From NCBI GenBank assembly GCA_950022295.1, contig OX465600.1:289585782-289649781 (forward strand): a DNA stretch of 64,000 bases. The letters are read 5' to 3'. The stretch comes from Bromus sterilis (taxonomy: Eukaryota; Streptophyta; Magnoliopsida; Poales; Poaceae). Below, piece by piece: positions 23,403 through 34,095 of this stretch; positions within the stretch are counted from its first letter, which is position 1; every line of letters starts with the position of its first letter. Under the pieces are notes generated by a model. The model ran no database searches, was not told the DNA's origin, and was given only the letters and a program-made list of their open reading frames with translations. The position numbers and the translations under genes were made by a program.

Positions 23403-26400
23403 ACAGACTACAATCAAATGCCTACTGGCAAAGAGAAAAACATCGATCCCCATAACCACGCGGGTCCAGGGCCTCCGCCGGGATCCGCCTAACTAGTCGT
23501 CGTCGAGTCTCCACGTGAAATGTCGATCACCATACATGTTGTCGATCAAGAACCTTGAAAAGAATTTGGGGGTAGTATCATGAGTACAGAAGTACTCAGC
23601 ATCCAACTGTAGTGGTCAACTGACCCAGCAAGGACTTCATCACTCGTCATTCTAGGACAACTAGTAGTTTACGGTAAGGATGGGGTAAGTGGTGAGGTTG
23701 CTGCCGCACAAGCATTTATGAAGTGGCTAACAATCTAGAGAGTAAGATAAGAAGCCAAGCATTCGATGAGGAATCGCCTCCAACAAGTCTTGCTATCAAC
23801 TACTTACACAAACATAACACCTATCATATCCTTGTCCTCCTCTTCGCATCCCGACGAAGAAGAAGCAGTCAAGGCACACACACTTTGATCAAGTTATATT
23901 AAGATTATCTCAGTTGTTGTTGTCTATGAACAAGGAGTAGGTCTCAAGTCATCCATAACTGTGGACACGGCTTCTCGAAAAGATTTAACCCTGCAGGGGT
24001 GTACCAACTGCCCATTACAAGGCTCCGCACACACGCCCATCTCTCTCAGTTGCTACCCATCATAGGCAACCATTTTATGATTTAGTTCCGAGAGATCCGA
24101 AACGACAGGTCCCTCTAACTAACAACGCACAAATCCGGGTGGCCCCCGGGGAGTCGACACCCAATCCAAGAGTCGGCCGCGCTCTCGGATCGGACTCTTC
24201 CGTATGGACAAGGTCGGGGTTAGCCTCACCTGAACAGTAGGGGACTTCCCTAGCTCACCAGTGTGGACCAATAGAGAAACCATGTCTCCGCTGGCCCGGG
24301 TTGTTTAAAAACTGCGAGGGGATCCACCAAGCACACACACGGGGTTTTAAATGGTAAATCAGCTCGGGCCACCACTAGAAATGTTTGAAGCTAGGTAGAT
24401 AAGAAAAGGGGACCCCATAGTATCCCACACGCGGTTAGGCACGCTCGTCAAGAGACACAATACCCGGAACTCGGGTCCTAGGTGACTCGAATGGAACAAA
24501 GCGTCGGGGCGGGATAGCCTAGACCTTCCATCCTTCGTCGAATATAATCAACATTATAATAATCATATCATCCACAACAATATAATAATTTGATAGCCCA
24601 AAACCAAGGAGTAACAGGAGCTAATAGTCGTAGCATCCTAAGCATGCATACTAAGCAGGGGTTGAGCAACGCGCAATAGTAACATAGCAATACATGATTT
24701 GCTGGGAGGGGACATGGTTGTATCGGTTTGAAAGAGGTTGTAAACATGTGGTAGGATCAAAGATCGAGCCTATCCTAGAGTAGCATGCAAACCGCTGGTT
24801 GAAATAGAATGGATCATAAGTAATATATAGTCCTTGCCTGTTGATAAGTCGGGTTCTGAAGGTGTAGTTGATCGTAAGCTCGCAACGTCTCCGAGAGGTA
24901 CCCGCGGAAGCACACAAGACGGTAAACACTGAAAAGCAAGCAACGAGCAAGAATCTATTACTACGAAGCAAACACGAGCAAGCATCAACAAGAAGGCAAC
25001 ACGAGACATCGCACCTAGCATCGAGAGCGGTTACTAACAGGTTAAGTGGAGTACTCATCACACACGACGATACCGCACGTTTACGTGGGTTCAAGTTGTT
25101 TAGCTACAGGTTATCAACAAAGGTTGTTAACATGGCATCTCACTCAAGCATGACATAGCACACAAACATGGCAAGAGGTTAAGCATAAGAGAAACTATCT
25201 ATGCTAGTCAATTTAAGTGAGGCACAAGCCTAAACATGGCATACACTAAGTGTCGCACGACAATTAAAAGATTTGGTACTGTTCTTCCCTAAACCATATT
25301 TTAGGTTGGTTAACAGAAGCAAACAATAGCATAAACACAAAGTACATGAAATTATAATCAAGATACATATAAAGAACACTCCAAATGGAGTTACGGTTAA
25401 AAAGATATAAGCAAAACAAGTTGGGCTTGGGTGGGCCCTCGCCCATGGGCTTGGCCCATTTGCGGCTCGGCTGGGCTCGGGTGGCCGTTGGGGCGTTGGG
25501 GCGCTGTGGCAGGGAGGCGCCCGGCTGGGCCTTGCTGCCGGATCGGGCCCGCCTGGCCTGGCGGTTGACCGGGCAGGGGCTCGGCTTCCCCCGAGCCGTG
25601 CCGCATGCGGCTGCGAGCGACGGCAGCCTCCGGCCATCTCCGGCGAGGCAAAGGAAGGCGAGGGGCGGCGGGGGCGGCAGGGTAGATCCGGCGAAGGAGG
25701 TCGCCGGTGGAGTGTGTGGCGGCCACAACAAGGTCCATGGGGCGACAGTCGACCTCGGCACGGGCGGCGCCATGGCTCGGAGGCCGGCGCAAGCGTTGGC
25801 GGGATCCACAGGAGAGAGAAGAGGTAGGTGGGAAGTTGGGGGTGACATGGCGGCCTCTGTGAAGTCGGATCGCGAGATCTGACGGTCCAGATGGCTTGGG
25901 AGTCAAAATCCAGATCTGGACTAGGGTTTGGACGAAATTGGGGCTAATTTTGGGGCAAAGTGGAGGGGGGTGGCTGCAATTTTTGGCTAGGGAAACCCTA
26001 GAAAGGGGTGGGAGAGTGGTGGTCTTTATATAGCCCAGGTGGCTGGCAGTTTGAAAAAACATCCCAGGTTTTTCTCTCGCGTGCGCGGTGGTTACGTTTC
26101 TGACCGCCGGGGGTCCGCAGGACCTCCGATTCGGGTAAAAATTCGAACTGCGCGATCAGCGCGTCGAGCCGGCGGCGTTCACCTCGGGGTGGAACTGTTC
26201 TGAGAACATTTTCCAACACGGTATAAAAATATCTCGTTTAGTTATTAAACGGGGTTTTCGTTCCGTTGGCTGCGGCTGGTCTTGTGCGGTTTTCGCGATG
26301 GTGATCGGGTGAAACCCGGTGTCGCAAAGGTCGAGTGTCAGGATGGCAAAGGTCGGTCTCCGTCCGGTACGAGATAAGAGAGAAAAAATAATCGCCGATC

Positions 26401-26498
26401 GATAGATGGGGGATGCAAACACCGCAAACAAATCAGACAATCAAACAATTCTCATCGAAAACAAAAATTTTATTTTTTGTGAAATCTGGGTTGTTACA
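23403..26498 (-). mobile_element. Long LTR-like unit B of a tandem pair
   Basis: Homology to unit A starts exactly at the junction (ACAGACTACAATC at 23403 equals 20164) and runs to about 26283. About 215 bp more lead to the inferred end GGGTTGTTACA (26498). Compared with A it lacks the last about 217 bp at the low-coordinate side, and A lacks about 200 bp that B has near 26284-26490. The outer flanks GTCGT (19942-19946) and GTCGC (26499-26503) match in four of five bases. The pair may therefore be one element that lost its internal region. This is inference. Confidence 0.55.
26024..26033 (-). promoter_or_regulatory. TATA box of LTR unit B
   Basis: The same CTATATAAAG element as in unit A, at the homologous place on the minus strand. 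Confidence 0.5.
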
Positions 26499-27057
26499 GT
26501 CGCGATCTCCCTTTGATCTTCCCCTTGCGAGGGCGGCGCCTCTCGGGTGTCTTGATGTGATGTGCCCGTTGATGGGCTGCATCTTGATGTATCTTCTGTG
26601 GGTTGCTTCCTGGGCCGCAGACATACGGCCCAAGGTACCCCGGTTTCCACTGAGCCGGCAATGGTTTGTTGCGGTGTCAAGGCGAATGCGAGATGAGGGT
26701 TTTGACATGTGTGAATGGGGTCCATATCATTTTGACGACTTCTCAGATTGGGTAGGCCACATCATTGCCAACGAGATCCCCGAGTAACATTATTGGAGTA
26801 AAGGTTGAAAATAAATAGAAAAAGGCTGAAGGTATTGAAAAAGGCTTTAGGGTCAAGACAACCTTCAACCTGAAGCCGTCGGATTTCTATCGTGCGGCTA
26901 GATGCTACAACTATGATGTTAAAATGATATGTGTACAACTATAATACTAAAATAATGCTACACCGATCTATGTTATCGCTAAACAAATGTATTTACTTGT
27001 ATTTTAATGCTAAATACATCCATTTGAAAGCTTGACATAAAAATACTATTATGGCAT
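26499..27057. other. Flank between LTR pair and F-box locus
   Basis: About 26499-26800 may continue the older LTR-like sequence interrupted at 19946. An open frame at 26413-26787 has no recognised domain and starts inside the LTR end. Nothing else is seen to 27057. Confidence 0.35.
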
Positions 27058-27351
27058 ACAAAAATGCTACATTCACGAGCCTTCTATGGAGATTTTACGG
27101 GTCTGCTTCTAATTCTCTCTTAAACCCCTCGCTGCATATAACCTAAGTGGGCTCAATCCCTCTTCATTAGCCCAATTAACCATGCCAACTAATAAACACC
27201 CCGTAAAACCCCGTGGAAGCCCCCATGAGTCTAGCATTTTTCAAATTGGTGTAACCGGCAATCCATTTTTCAGCAACTGTAATCGTGTTTGGAAGTTTGG
27301 ATCCGATGGCCAAAATTTCAATCGATCGATTGGTGCCATTAGATATAATAA
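27058..27351. repeat. Unit 1 flank of the F-box duplication (left of Helitron)
   Basis: Matches 28785-28955 plus 32607-32718 in order, for example CACGAGCCTTNTANGGAGAT, then GGTGTAACNGGCNATCCATTT. It provides the copy of this flank that lacks the Mutator-like insertion. It ends at A27351, where the small Helitron begins. Confidence 0.8.
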
Positions 27352-27909
27352 CTAGATGATACCCCGCGCGTTGCTGCGGGAATTGTTAAAAAATAATTTA
27401 AAGTTTTAAAACATGAGAAAATATTTTAAATATAGTATAATTTGATTATAAATTCTTTTTAAAACAAATATTGTTTAGAGTAAAAATCTATGAAAATTTG
27501 ATTAAAAATCCAAAAATAACTATGATTTTTATTTTGTTAAATTATTACCTTGACAATATATTGGCGAGATGATATGAGATGAAAACAACATTGAGTAAAG
27601 ATAGTGGAGAGACATCTCTCCACCATTGGTTAAATCTAAAACAATTATAGCAATTATAGATGTGCATAGAAAAATAAAATATGAGATAACTCATAATTAG
27701 ATATATGTTTATAAAAAGTCGCTTATAAATTGTGAGACTAAGAGCATAAAAATTATTATTTATGTAGTTGCATGTGCATGCGAAGTTAATGAAAGCATGT
27801 GCATAAGAAATAGTGAAAAAAATTATTATATGGTGGACCTATTTGATGTGGATAGCTTGTATGTCAAGATAAATAAGTTAGTGGGGATGAGCTATTTAGG
27901 TATTATAGA
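27352..27909 (-). mobile_element. Small non-autonomous Helitron with a preserved empty site
   Basis: On the minus strand the element begins TCTATAATACCTAAATAG (27909 downward). It ends with a hairpin around CCCGCAGCAACGCGCGGG followed by GTATCATCTAG (27352) and T. The paralogous F-box unit has the uninterrupted site at 32708-32725 (AGATATAATGATTTGAATG), where AGATATAATAA plus TTTGAATTT flank the insertion here. That places the insertion between A and T with no duplication. There is no coding capacity. A diverged relative lies at 46591-47133. Confidence 0.9.
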
Positions 27910-28079
27910 TTTGAATTTAAGTAAGAACAAACAAAAGGCTAGTCAATGCTATTTGTGGACACGTCATGAACATTTGTGAACACCGAATTAAGCCCAAATG
28001 AAAGGGTAGGAAATGTTGTTGTTCGTAAGAACAAACCGAAGGAATACATAATGCTACCGCGAATGCATCTAAACAGATT

Positions 28080-28372
28080 CTTTCATGCAGTTTCTCTGTA
28101 AACATCCAACGGTTCTTTGGATTCTACATAGATGAATGCTTGGACGAAATGACCTCTGGCGACTTCCGTGCCCCTGTTCCACCAGCTAATCCGGATGATG
28201 TCTTTCCCGGCACCGTCGTGCTCGTGAGTGTACAGTCACAAAGAATCGTCCCCGCACGTATACCTGTTGGGTGTGCGCAACAACACAAGATGCTCGTTGT
28301 GCGTGAAGTGCGGCAGTAGGAGCTGCTGCGGCGACACGTCCGTCTCCACGCGGTGCCACCACCTCCACCTCT
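28080..28372 (-). pseudogene. F-box gene 3' fragment, unit 1
   Basis: Homologous on the minus strand to the C-terminal quarter of the full F-box gene (32926-33220). It retains HFAHNEHLVL-like and RGTEVARGHFVQAF-like stretches. It starts abruptly at the codon region for RWWHRVE, the same point at which unit 2 starts. An in-frame TGA is created by three extra bases after the GDDSL region (about 28230). The fragment cannot encode an F-box. Confidence 0.8.
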
Positions 28373-28416
28373 AGTTTAATGTTATTCGTGGATGCGACAT
28401 GAACATTCATGAACAC

Positions 28417-28745
28417 TTACTTTACCCAGTCTAGTAGCCGTTGCTCTAATGCAGTTTTTCTAGAATTTAGATCCACCGTCACCAAACCTTGTAAACATTC
28501 AACGGTTTCTTTAGACTCCACATAGGTGAATGCTTGGACGAAATAACCTCTTGCGACTCTATTCCACCCGTTGATCCGGACGATGATGTTCCTGCCGTCG
28601 TCGGGCTCCTGAGTGGACAGAGAACCGTCCCCACGCATATACCAGTTCAGTGTGCGATTCAGCACAAGATGCTCGTTGTGCGCGAAGTGCAGCAGCAGGA
28701 GCTGTTGCGGCGACACGTCCATCTCCACGCGGTACCACCGCATCC
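28417..28745 (-). pseudogene. F-box gene 3' fragment, unit 2
   Basis: An open 108-codon minus-strand frame runs from ATG 28743 (MRWYRVEMDVSPQQ) to the stop at 28417. It matches the end of the full gene but continues into a longer C-terminus ending ALEQRLLDWVK. The difference comes from one extra A in AAAGAAACCGTT; units 1 and 3 have AAAGAACCGTT. It carries no F-box, promoter or upstream exon, so it is a truncated paralogue despite its intact frame. Confidence 0.75.
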
Positions 28746-29564
28746 ACCTCTGCTCCTAATTCAAATACACACATATATAAGAAAATGCATTCACGAGCCT
28801 TTTACGGAGATTTCACAGGCATGCTTCTAATTCTGTCTTATGCCCCTCCCTGAATTTAACTCACATGGGGCCACTCCCTTTTCCTTAGCTCAATAAAACT
28901 AATAAATACTCCCCTAAAACCCCATGGAAGCCCCATAAGTCCAGCATTTTTTAAAGAGACTGACTAGGGCGCATGCGCATGTGACTTAGTTAAGTCATAT
29001 GCGCTGACGTCACTTTTTTTTATTGGTTTGTTGCTTGTTTTTTCTTAGTTTTTTCACTGTTGTAGCTAGGTTTTTTTTCTATTTTCCCTTTATTCTTGTT
29101 CGGTTTCCTATGGTTATTATTTTCCTTTATATGTTTTTCTTTGTTAGTTTTCTTTTGTTCTTTTATTATTTAATTTACGCATAATGTAAATTTTCCAAAT
29201 ACATCATGGACATTTTTGTACATATTTAATTTTTCTAATACATCATAATTATTTTTAATAAACTTTTTCGTATCTAATTTTTATGATACACATTTTACAT
29301 TTTGGGTATACATCTAAAATATTTATTTTATATTCTTTACAAAATTAAATACGTATTCACATTTTTTCAAGCATATATATATTGTAAACATTTAAAATAC
29401 GTGTTAACATTTTTTAAATACAAGTTGAAACAACAAAATTCCAACATGTTATCACCCTCGTTTAAAAGGTGCACAAACATTTTAGAACAAAACTAAAGTT
29501 ATTATATTTGGAATATATGTATTTAAGAAATTTTGTATGCATAAAAAAACATTTTCAAGTCGTC

Positions 29565-31795
29565 CCACAGTTGTGACTTAGTGGTTGACATGCAACTGAG
29601 GCTGGAAATGAAAAAGTCAACCCAAAATTGCGAGTCGGTGATCAACTTGCAACTGGTGTGGGAAAAATGAACAAGTCAATCCTCAGTTCCGAGTCGGTGA
29701 TCGACTCGCAACTGGAGTGAAAAATGAAAAATCAACCCTCAGTTGCGAGTCGGTGATCGACTTGCAAGTGGAGCGGAAAAATGAAAAGGCCGACCCTTAG
29801 TTGCGAGTCGTTGGCCGACTTACAACTGGGGCAGAAATAAAAACTGAAAACCCAGTTGCGACTCATTTGTGGACTTGTAACTGAGAAAAATAAGTCGAAC
29901 CTAGTTGCGACTCGTTGGAGGGGGCTTGAACTAAGAAAAAATCAAAACAAGTTGCGACTCGTTGATGGACTTGCAACTGAGAAAAAAAGTTACGACTCGT
30001 TGATGGACTTGCAACTGAGAAAAAAGTCGGACCCAGTTGCGACTCGTTAGTGGACTTGCAACTGAGAAAAAAAGTTGGACCCAGTTACGACTCGTTGGTG
30101 GAATTGCAACTGAGAAAAAAACCGAACCCAGTTGCGAGTCGTTGTGGAACTTGCAAATAAGAAAAAAATCAGACCCAGTTGCGACTCATTGGTGGGCTTG
30201 CAACTGAGGAAAAAATGGGCCTAGTTACGACTCGTTGGTGGACTTGCAACTGAGAATAATAAGTCGGACCTAGTTGCGACTCGTTGGTGGACTTGCAACT
30301 GAGAAAAAAAATCAGATCCAGTTGCGACTCGTTAATGGAGTTGCAACTGAGAAAAAAAAATCGGACTCAGTTGCGACTTGTTGGTGGGCTTGCAACTAAG
30401 AAAAAAATACGGACCTAGTTGCGACTCGTTGATGGACTTGCAACTGAGAAAAAAAGTTGCGACTCGTTGATGGACTTGCAACTGAGAAAAAAGTCGGACC
30501 CAGTTGCGACTCGTTAGTTGGACTCGCAACTGAGAAAAAAAGTTGGACCCGGTTACGACTCGTTGGTGGAATTGCAACTGAGAAAAAAACCGAACCCAGT
30601 TGCGAGTCGTTGTGGGACTTGCAAATGAGAAAAAAATCAGACCCAGTTGCGACTCATTGGTTGGCTTGCAACTGAGGAAAAAATGGGCCTAGTTACGACT
30701 CGTTGGTGGACTTGCAACTTAGAATAATAAGTCGGACCTAGTTGCGACTCGTTGGTGGACTTGCAACTGAGAAAAAAAATCAGATCCAGTTGCGACTCGT
30801 TAATGGAGTTGCAACTGAGAAAAAAAAATCGGACTCAATTGCGACTTGTTGGTGGGCTTGCAACTGAGAAAAAAAACGGACCTAGTTGCGACTCGTTGAT
30901 GGACTTGCAACTGAGAAAAAAAACGGATTCGGTTACGACTCATTGGTGGATTTGCAACTGAGAATAATAAGTCGGACCTAGTTACGACTCATTTGTGGAC
31001 TTGCAACTAGGGTAAAAAAAATCAACCTCCAGTTGCGAGTCGGTGCTCGACTTGCAACTGGGGTGCAAACTGAAATTCACCCCCCAGTTGCGACTCGTTG
31101 TTTGGCTTGCAACAAGGATGGAAAAAATGAAATATTCATGGCCCAGTTACGAGTCGGTGGTTGACTTGCAACTGGAGTGGAAATGAAACAATCAATCCCC
31201 AGTTGCGAGTCGGTGGTCGACTTGCAATTGGAGTGTAAATAAAAAATCAATCCCCAGTTGCGAGTCGGTTGTCGACTTGCAACTAGGGTGGAAAAAAAAT
31301 CAACCCCAAGTTGCGAGTCGATGGTCGACTTGCAACTAGGGTGAAAAATGAAAAGTCACCCCCCGAGTTGCGACTCGTTGATCGACTTGCAACTGGGTGT
31401 GGGGACAAATGAGAAAAGTTAACTCCCAGTTGCGAGTCAATGGTCGACTTGCAACTGGGTGTGGGGAAAATAAGAAAAGTCAACCCCAGTCGTGAGTCGG
31501 TGGTAGACTTGTAACTGGATGTGGGAAAATTGAGAAAATCAGCCTCAGTTGCACATCGGTGGTCGACTTGCAACTGGGTGTGGGAAAATTAAGAAATCAA
31601 CCAAAAAAAATCAAAAACCCTAGTTGCGAGTCGATGGTCGACTTGCCACTGGGTGTGGAAAAAATGAGAAATCAACCAAAATATTAAAAAATAGAAAAAC
31701 CTATTAGCGAGTCGATGGTCGAGTTGCAATTGGGTATGAAAAAAGTTAACCCAAAGTTGCAAGTCTATAGTCGACTTGCAACTGGGATACTTAAA
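29565..31795. repeat. Array of about 43 hairpin-forming tandem units
   Basis: Each unit contains AGTTGCGAGTCG (or GACTCG) about five bases from CGACTTGCAACT, an imperfect inverted repeat with 9-12 bp arms. Spacing is about 47 bp in the centre (29950-30985) and 55-75 bp at the sides. Spacers are A-rich (GAGAAAAAAATCGGACCC type). Within the centre, units from 29990 to 30455 recur at 30456 onward, a higher-order repeat of about 466 bp. Translations of the array on either strand give repetitive peptides such as LATEKKSDP and should not be taken as genes. Confidence 0.95.
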
Positions 31796-32606
31796 AAAAA
31801 TGTTCATCACCTTGGAAAACACTACAAAAAGTTACTCTCAATTGCCGATTTGGTGGTTGAAGAAAATTATAAAAATAAAAATAATCCACATATCTAAGAG
31901 AAGAACTTTTATCTAAATAAAGGCAAATGTGGAAAAAGATGAGCAGCGGATTTACAATTTAAATAAAAAAATAAATTTTTTATTATTAAGTTCTTATTAA
32001 AAAATGTATTATTTTAGAAAGATGTAGATTTACGCTGGTTTCCGTACAAAAAAGACCTGGCAAAAAAATCAAAGTACACCATATAAAAATAAAGCGCATC
32101 CAAAATTTTAAAGTACACCATACAAAAAATAAAAAACCCGTGATAAAAACCAAGGACAGGGAATTTAAAAAGCTCACAAAAAATATATACTTTATTACTG
32201 CATTTTTACTAAAAAATACTACATAAGATGTTTCGTTGTGTATCAGCAATCAGAAACAAAATTATATATGTATAAATTCAAAATAAAAACAAACAGTTAT
32301 TCTTTCTACTCTTTGCTCGCCTCGAGAAGGAAATCAAAAGGCAAGGGCAGTGATAAAACTTCTCCCCCTCACTGACAAAGCAACAGAAGACGGCCCGTTA
32401 AAACTGATTCGGCCCAAGTAAACTCACCCAGCCGGACAAAAAAGAAAACTGGGCCAAGAAAACGATTCGGGACAGTAGATCGCCCCAGCGCGAAAAATAA
32501 AGCTTGTTCGCATCCAACGGCCCTCAACATGCATGTGACTTCTCCCTCAAAAAAAAACATGCATGTGACTTAGTTAATTCTTATGTGCATGTGAAATAGC
32601 AATCCC
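31796..32606. other. Right interior of the Mutator-like element
   Basis: AT-rich sequence without a gene. Two copies of ACATGCATGTGACTT (about 32528 and 32560), separated by a poly-A stretch, lie near the right terminus. Confidence 0.5.
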
Positions 32607-32925
32607 ATTTTTTAAATTGGTGTAACTGGCGATCCATTTTGCTGCAACCGTAATCGCGTTTGAAAGTTTGGATCCAAAGACTAAAATTTCAACAGATCAA
32701 CCAGTGCCCTTAGATATAATGATTTGAATGTAAGTAAAAACAAACGAAAGGCTAGTCAACGATATATGTGGACGCATCATGAACATTTATAAACACCGAA
32801 TTAAACCCAAACGAAGGGGTAGGAAATGTTGTTGTCCATAAGAGCAAATGAAGGGATAGACAATTCTCTCGGCGAGCGCATCTACAGCTGCTTTCATGCA
32901 GTTTTTCTAAAATTTAAACCCATCG
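32607..32925. repeat. Unit 3 flank of the F-box duplication, with Helitron empty site
   Basis: Matches 27235-27351 joined to 27910-28090 without the 558 bp Helitron. The empty site is at 32708-32725. It directly precedes the 3' end of the full-length F-box gene. Confidence 0.85.
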
Positions 32926-34095
32926 TTACCAAACCCTGTAAGCATTCAACGGTTCTTTGGACTTTACATAGGCGAATGCTTCAACGAAATAACCTCTGGC
33001 GACTTCCGTGCCCCTGTTCCGCCAGCAGATCCGGACAATGCCGTTCCCGGCGCCATTGTGCTCGTGAGTGTACAGAGAACCGTCCCCGCGCGTAAACCAG
33101 CTCGGTGTGCGCGTCAATGCAAGATGCTCGTTGTGCGCGAAGTGCGGCAGCAGAAGCAGCTGCGTCGGCCACACGTTCATCTCCACGCGGTACCACCGCC
33201 TCCACCTCTTCTCCCGCCTCGCGCTCTCCAGCACCCACACGTCCGTCGTCGCCCTTGCCGGCGAGCCGTGGGCGATCGCGATGCCCGGCCTCCCAAGTAC
33301 CTCCGCCAGCCTGAACCGGCCGCCGGTCCTGTCCGGCAGCGGCACGGGCAGTGGATTTACGGATGTGACGTGCTCGTCGTCGAGGTTGAACGACATGATC
33401 CTCTCGGTGCCTTCCGCGACCCAAGGCGTCGCGCCGTCGACCATGGACGTCGCGACGTCGCGCCAGGACGCCTCCCCGAGCGTGAACACCTGCACCGTGT
33501 GGAACTCCCACACCCGCTCGAAGCCGCACGGGACGTGCGCCACCTTGTACCTCCCCGTCCTTTCGTGGTGCGCGAAGCCGTACGCCTTGTGCCACGCCAA
33601 CCGGTCACTCGCGAAGATATCGACGCGAGGAGCACACGGCAGCGGAGGGAGGACGAGGCTCTCCCCGTTGGCCAGCGTGACGGCGCCTCCGAGCTTGCTG
33701 TCGGCGCACGGTAGCGGAGGGAGGACGAGCCTCTCCCCGTTGGCCGGGTTGGCCAGCGCGACGGCGCCGCCGGGATTGCTGTCGTCGCACAGGCAGATGA
33801 GGCCGTTGCATGTGCCGACCACCTCCATTACCCGGTCCTCCGGGCTGGTCATCACCTTCTTGATCGTAAGATTGTCGTCGAGGAGGTACGCGTCCCCTCC
33901 GCTGGCGAGGAGGGTCTTGGCGCGGCTCCGCACGTCCGTCGCCGTGCGCTCGTCGACGGCCTCACGCCACTGCCGGCACACGAGGCGGAACCGGCGGCGG
34001 GAGTTGGGCGGGAGCCGCAGCAGGATCTCCACGAGGACGTCCGTGACGTCAGGAAAGTCCGCGGCGCAGCAGCTGGTGCTGCCCTCGTCGTCCAT
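32926..34095 (-). CDS. F-box protein with C-terminal associated region
   Basis: A single-exon 389-residue frame. F-box proteins act as substrate receptors in SCF ubiquitin ligases by binding SKP1 through the N-terminal F-box. Residues about 14-52 (FPDVTDVLVEILLRLPP...FRLVCRQW) form a good F-box. The rest shows the F-box-associated pattern, with VVGTCNGLICL (92-102), YKVAHVPC and RYFVEAF-like elements. Residues 105-131 and 132-154 are a recent internal duplication (GGAV.LAN..LVLPPLPCA). The end differs from the unit 2 fragment: AAAGAACCGTT lacks one A, shifting the frame so that it ends LNAYRVW. The C-terminus may therefore be shortened by about 20 residues. GC content is far above that of the surroundings. 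The start is the first ATG of the frame, just upstream of the F-box. Expression is unknown. Confidence 0.75.
   Translation of the reverse strand: MDDEGSTSCCAADFPDVTDVLVEILLRLPPNSRRRFRLVCRQWREAVDERTATDVRSRAKTLLASGGDAYLLDDNLTIKKVMTSPEDRVMEVVGTCNGLICLCDDSNPGGAVALANPANGERLVLPPLPCADSKLGGAVTLANGESLVLPPLPCAPRVDIFASDRLAWHKAYGFAHHERTGRYKVAHVPCGFERVWEFHTVQVFTLGEASWRDVATSMVDGATPWVAEGTERIMSFNLDDEHVTSVNPLPVPLPDRTGGRFRLAEVLGRPGIAIAHGSPARATTDVWVLESARREKRWRRWYRVEMNVWPTQLLLLPHFAHNEHLALTRTPSWFTRGDGSLYTHEHNGAGNGIVRICWRNRGTEVARGYFVEAFAYVKSKEPLNAYRVW

Larger units (their letters stand above)
28956..32606. mobile_element. Non-autonomous Mutator-like element filled with tandem repeats
   Basis: It is flanked by an exact 10 bp direct repeat ATTTTTTAAA (28946-28955 and 32607-32616). 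The paralogous unit 1 has a single version of the site (GCATTTTTCAAATTGG near 27240), so the insertion is well defined. The ends are imperfect inverted repeats: GAGACTGACTAGGGCGCATG at the left and GGGATTGCTATTTCACATGC read inward from the right. Both are followed by related ACTTAGTTAAGTCA-like sequence. A 9-10 bp target duplication and G-starting termini fit Mutator-like elements. No transposase is present. Most of the inside is the hairpin repeat array at 29565-31795. Confidence 0.8.

Noticed and set aside
25385..26062. Long open frames on both strands in LTR unit B
   Set aside because: Composition effect in the GC-rich LTR leader. No domain, and not conserved with unit A.
29560..31800. Regular direct repeats with short spacers resembling a CRISPR array
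   Set aside because: Spacers are also repeated, unit length drifts, units are palindromic and the context is a plant transposon. It is a tandem repeat.
29856..31822. Open frames through the hairpin array on both strands
   Set aside because: They translate the repeat unit itself and have no start context or domain.
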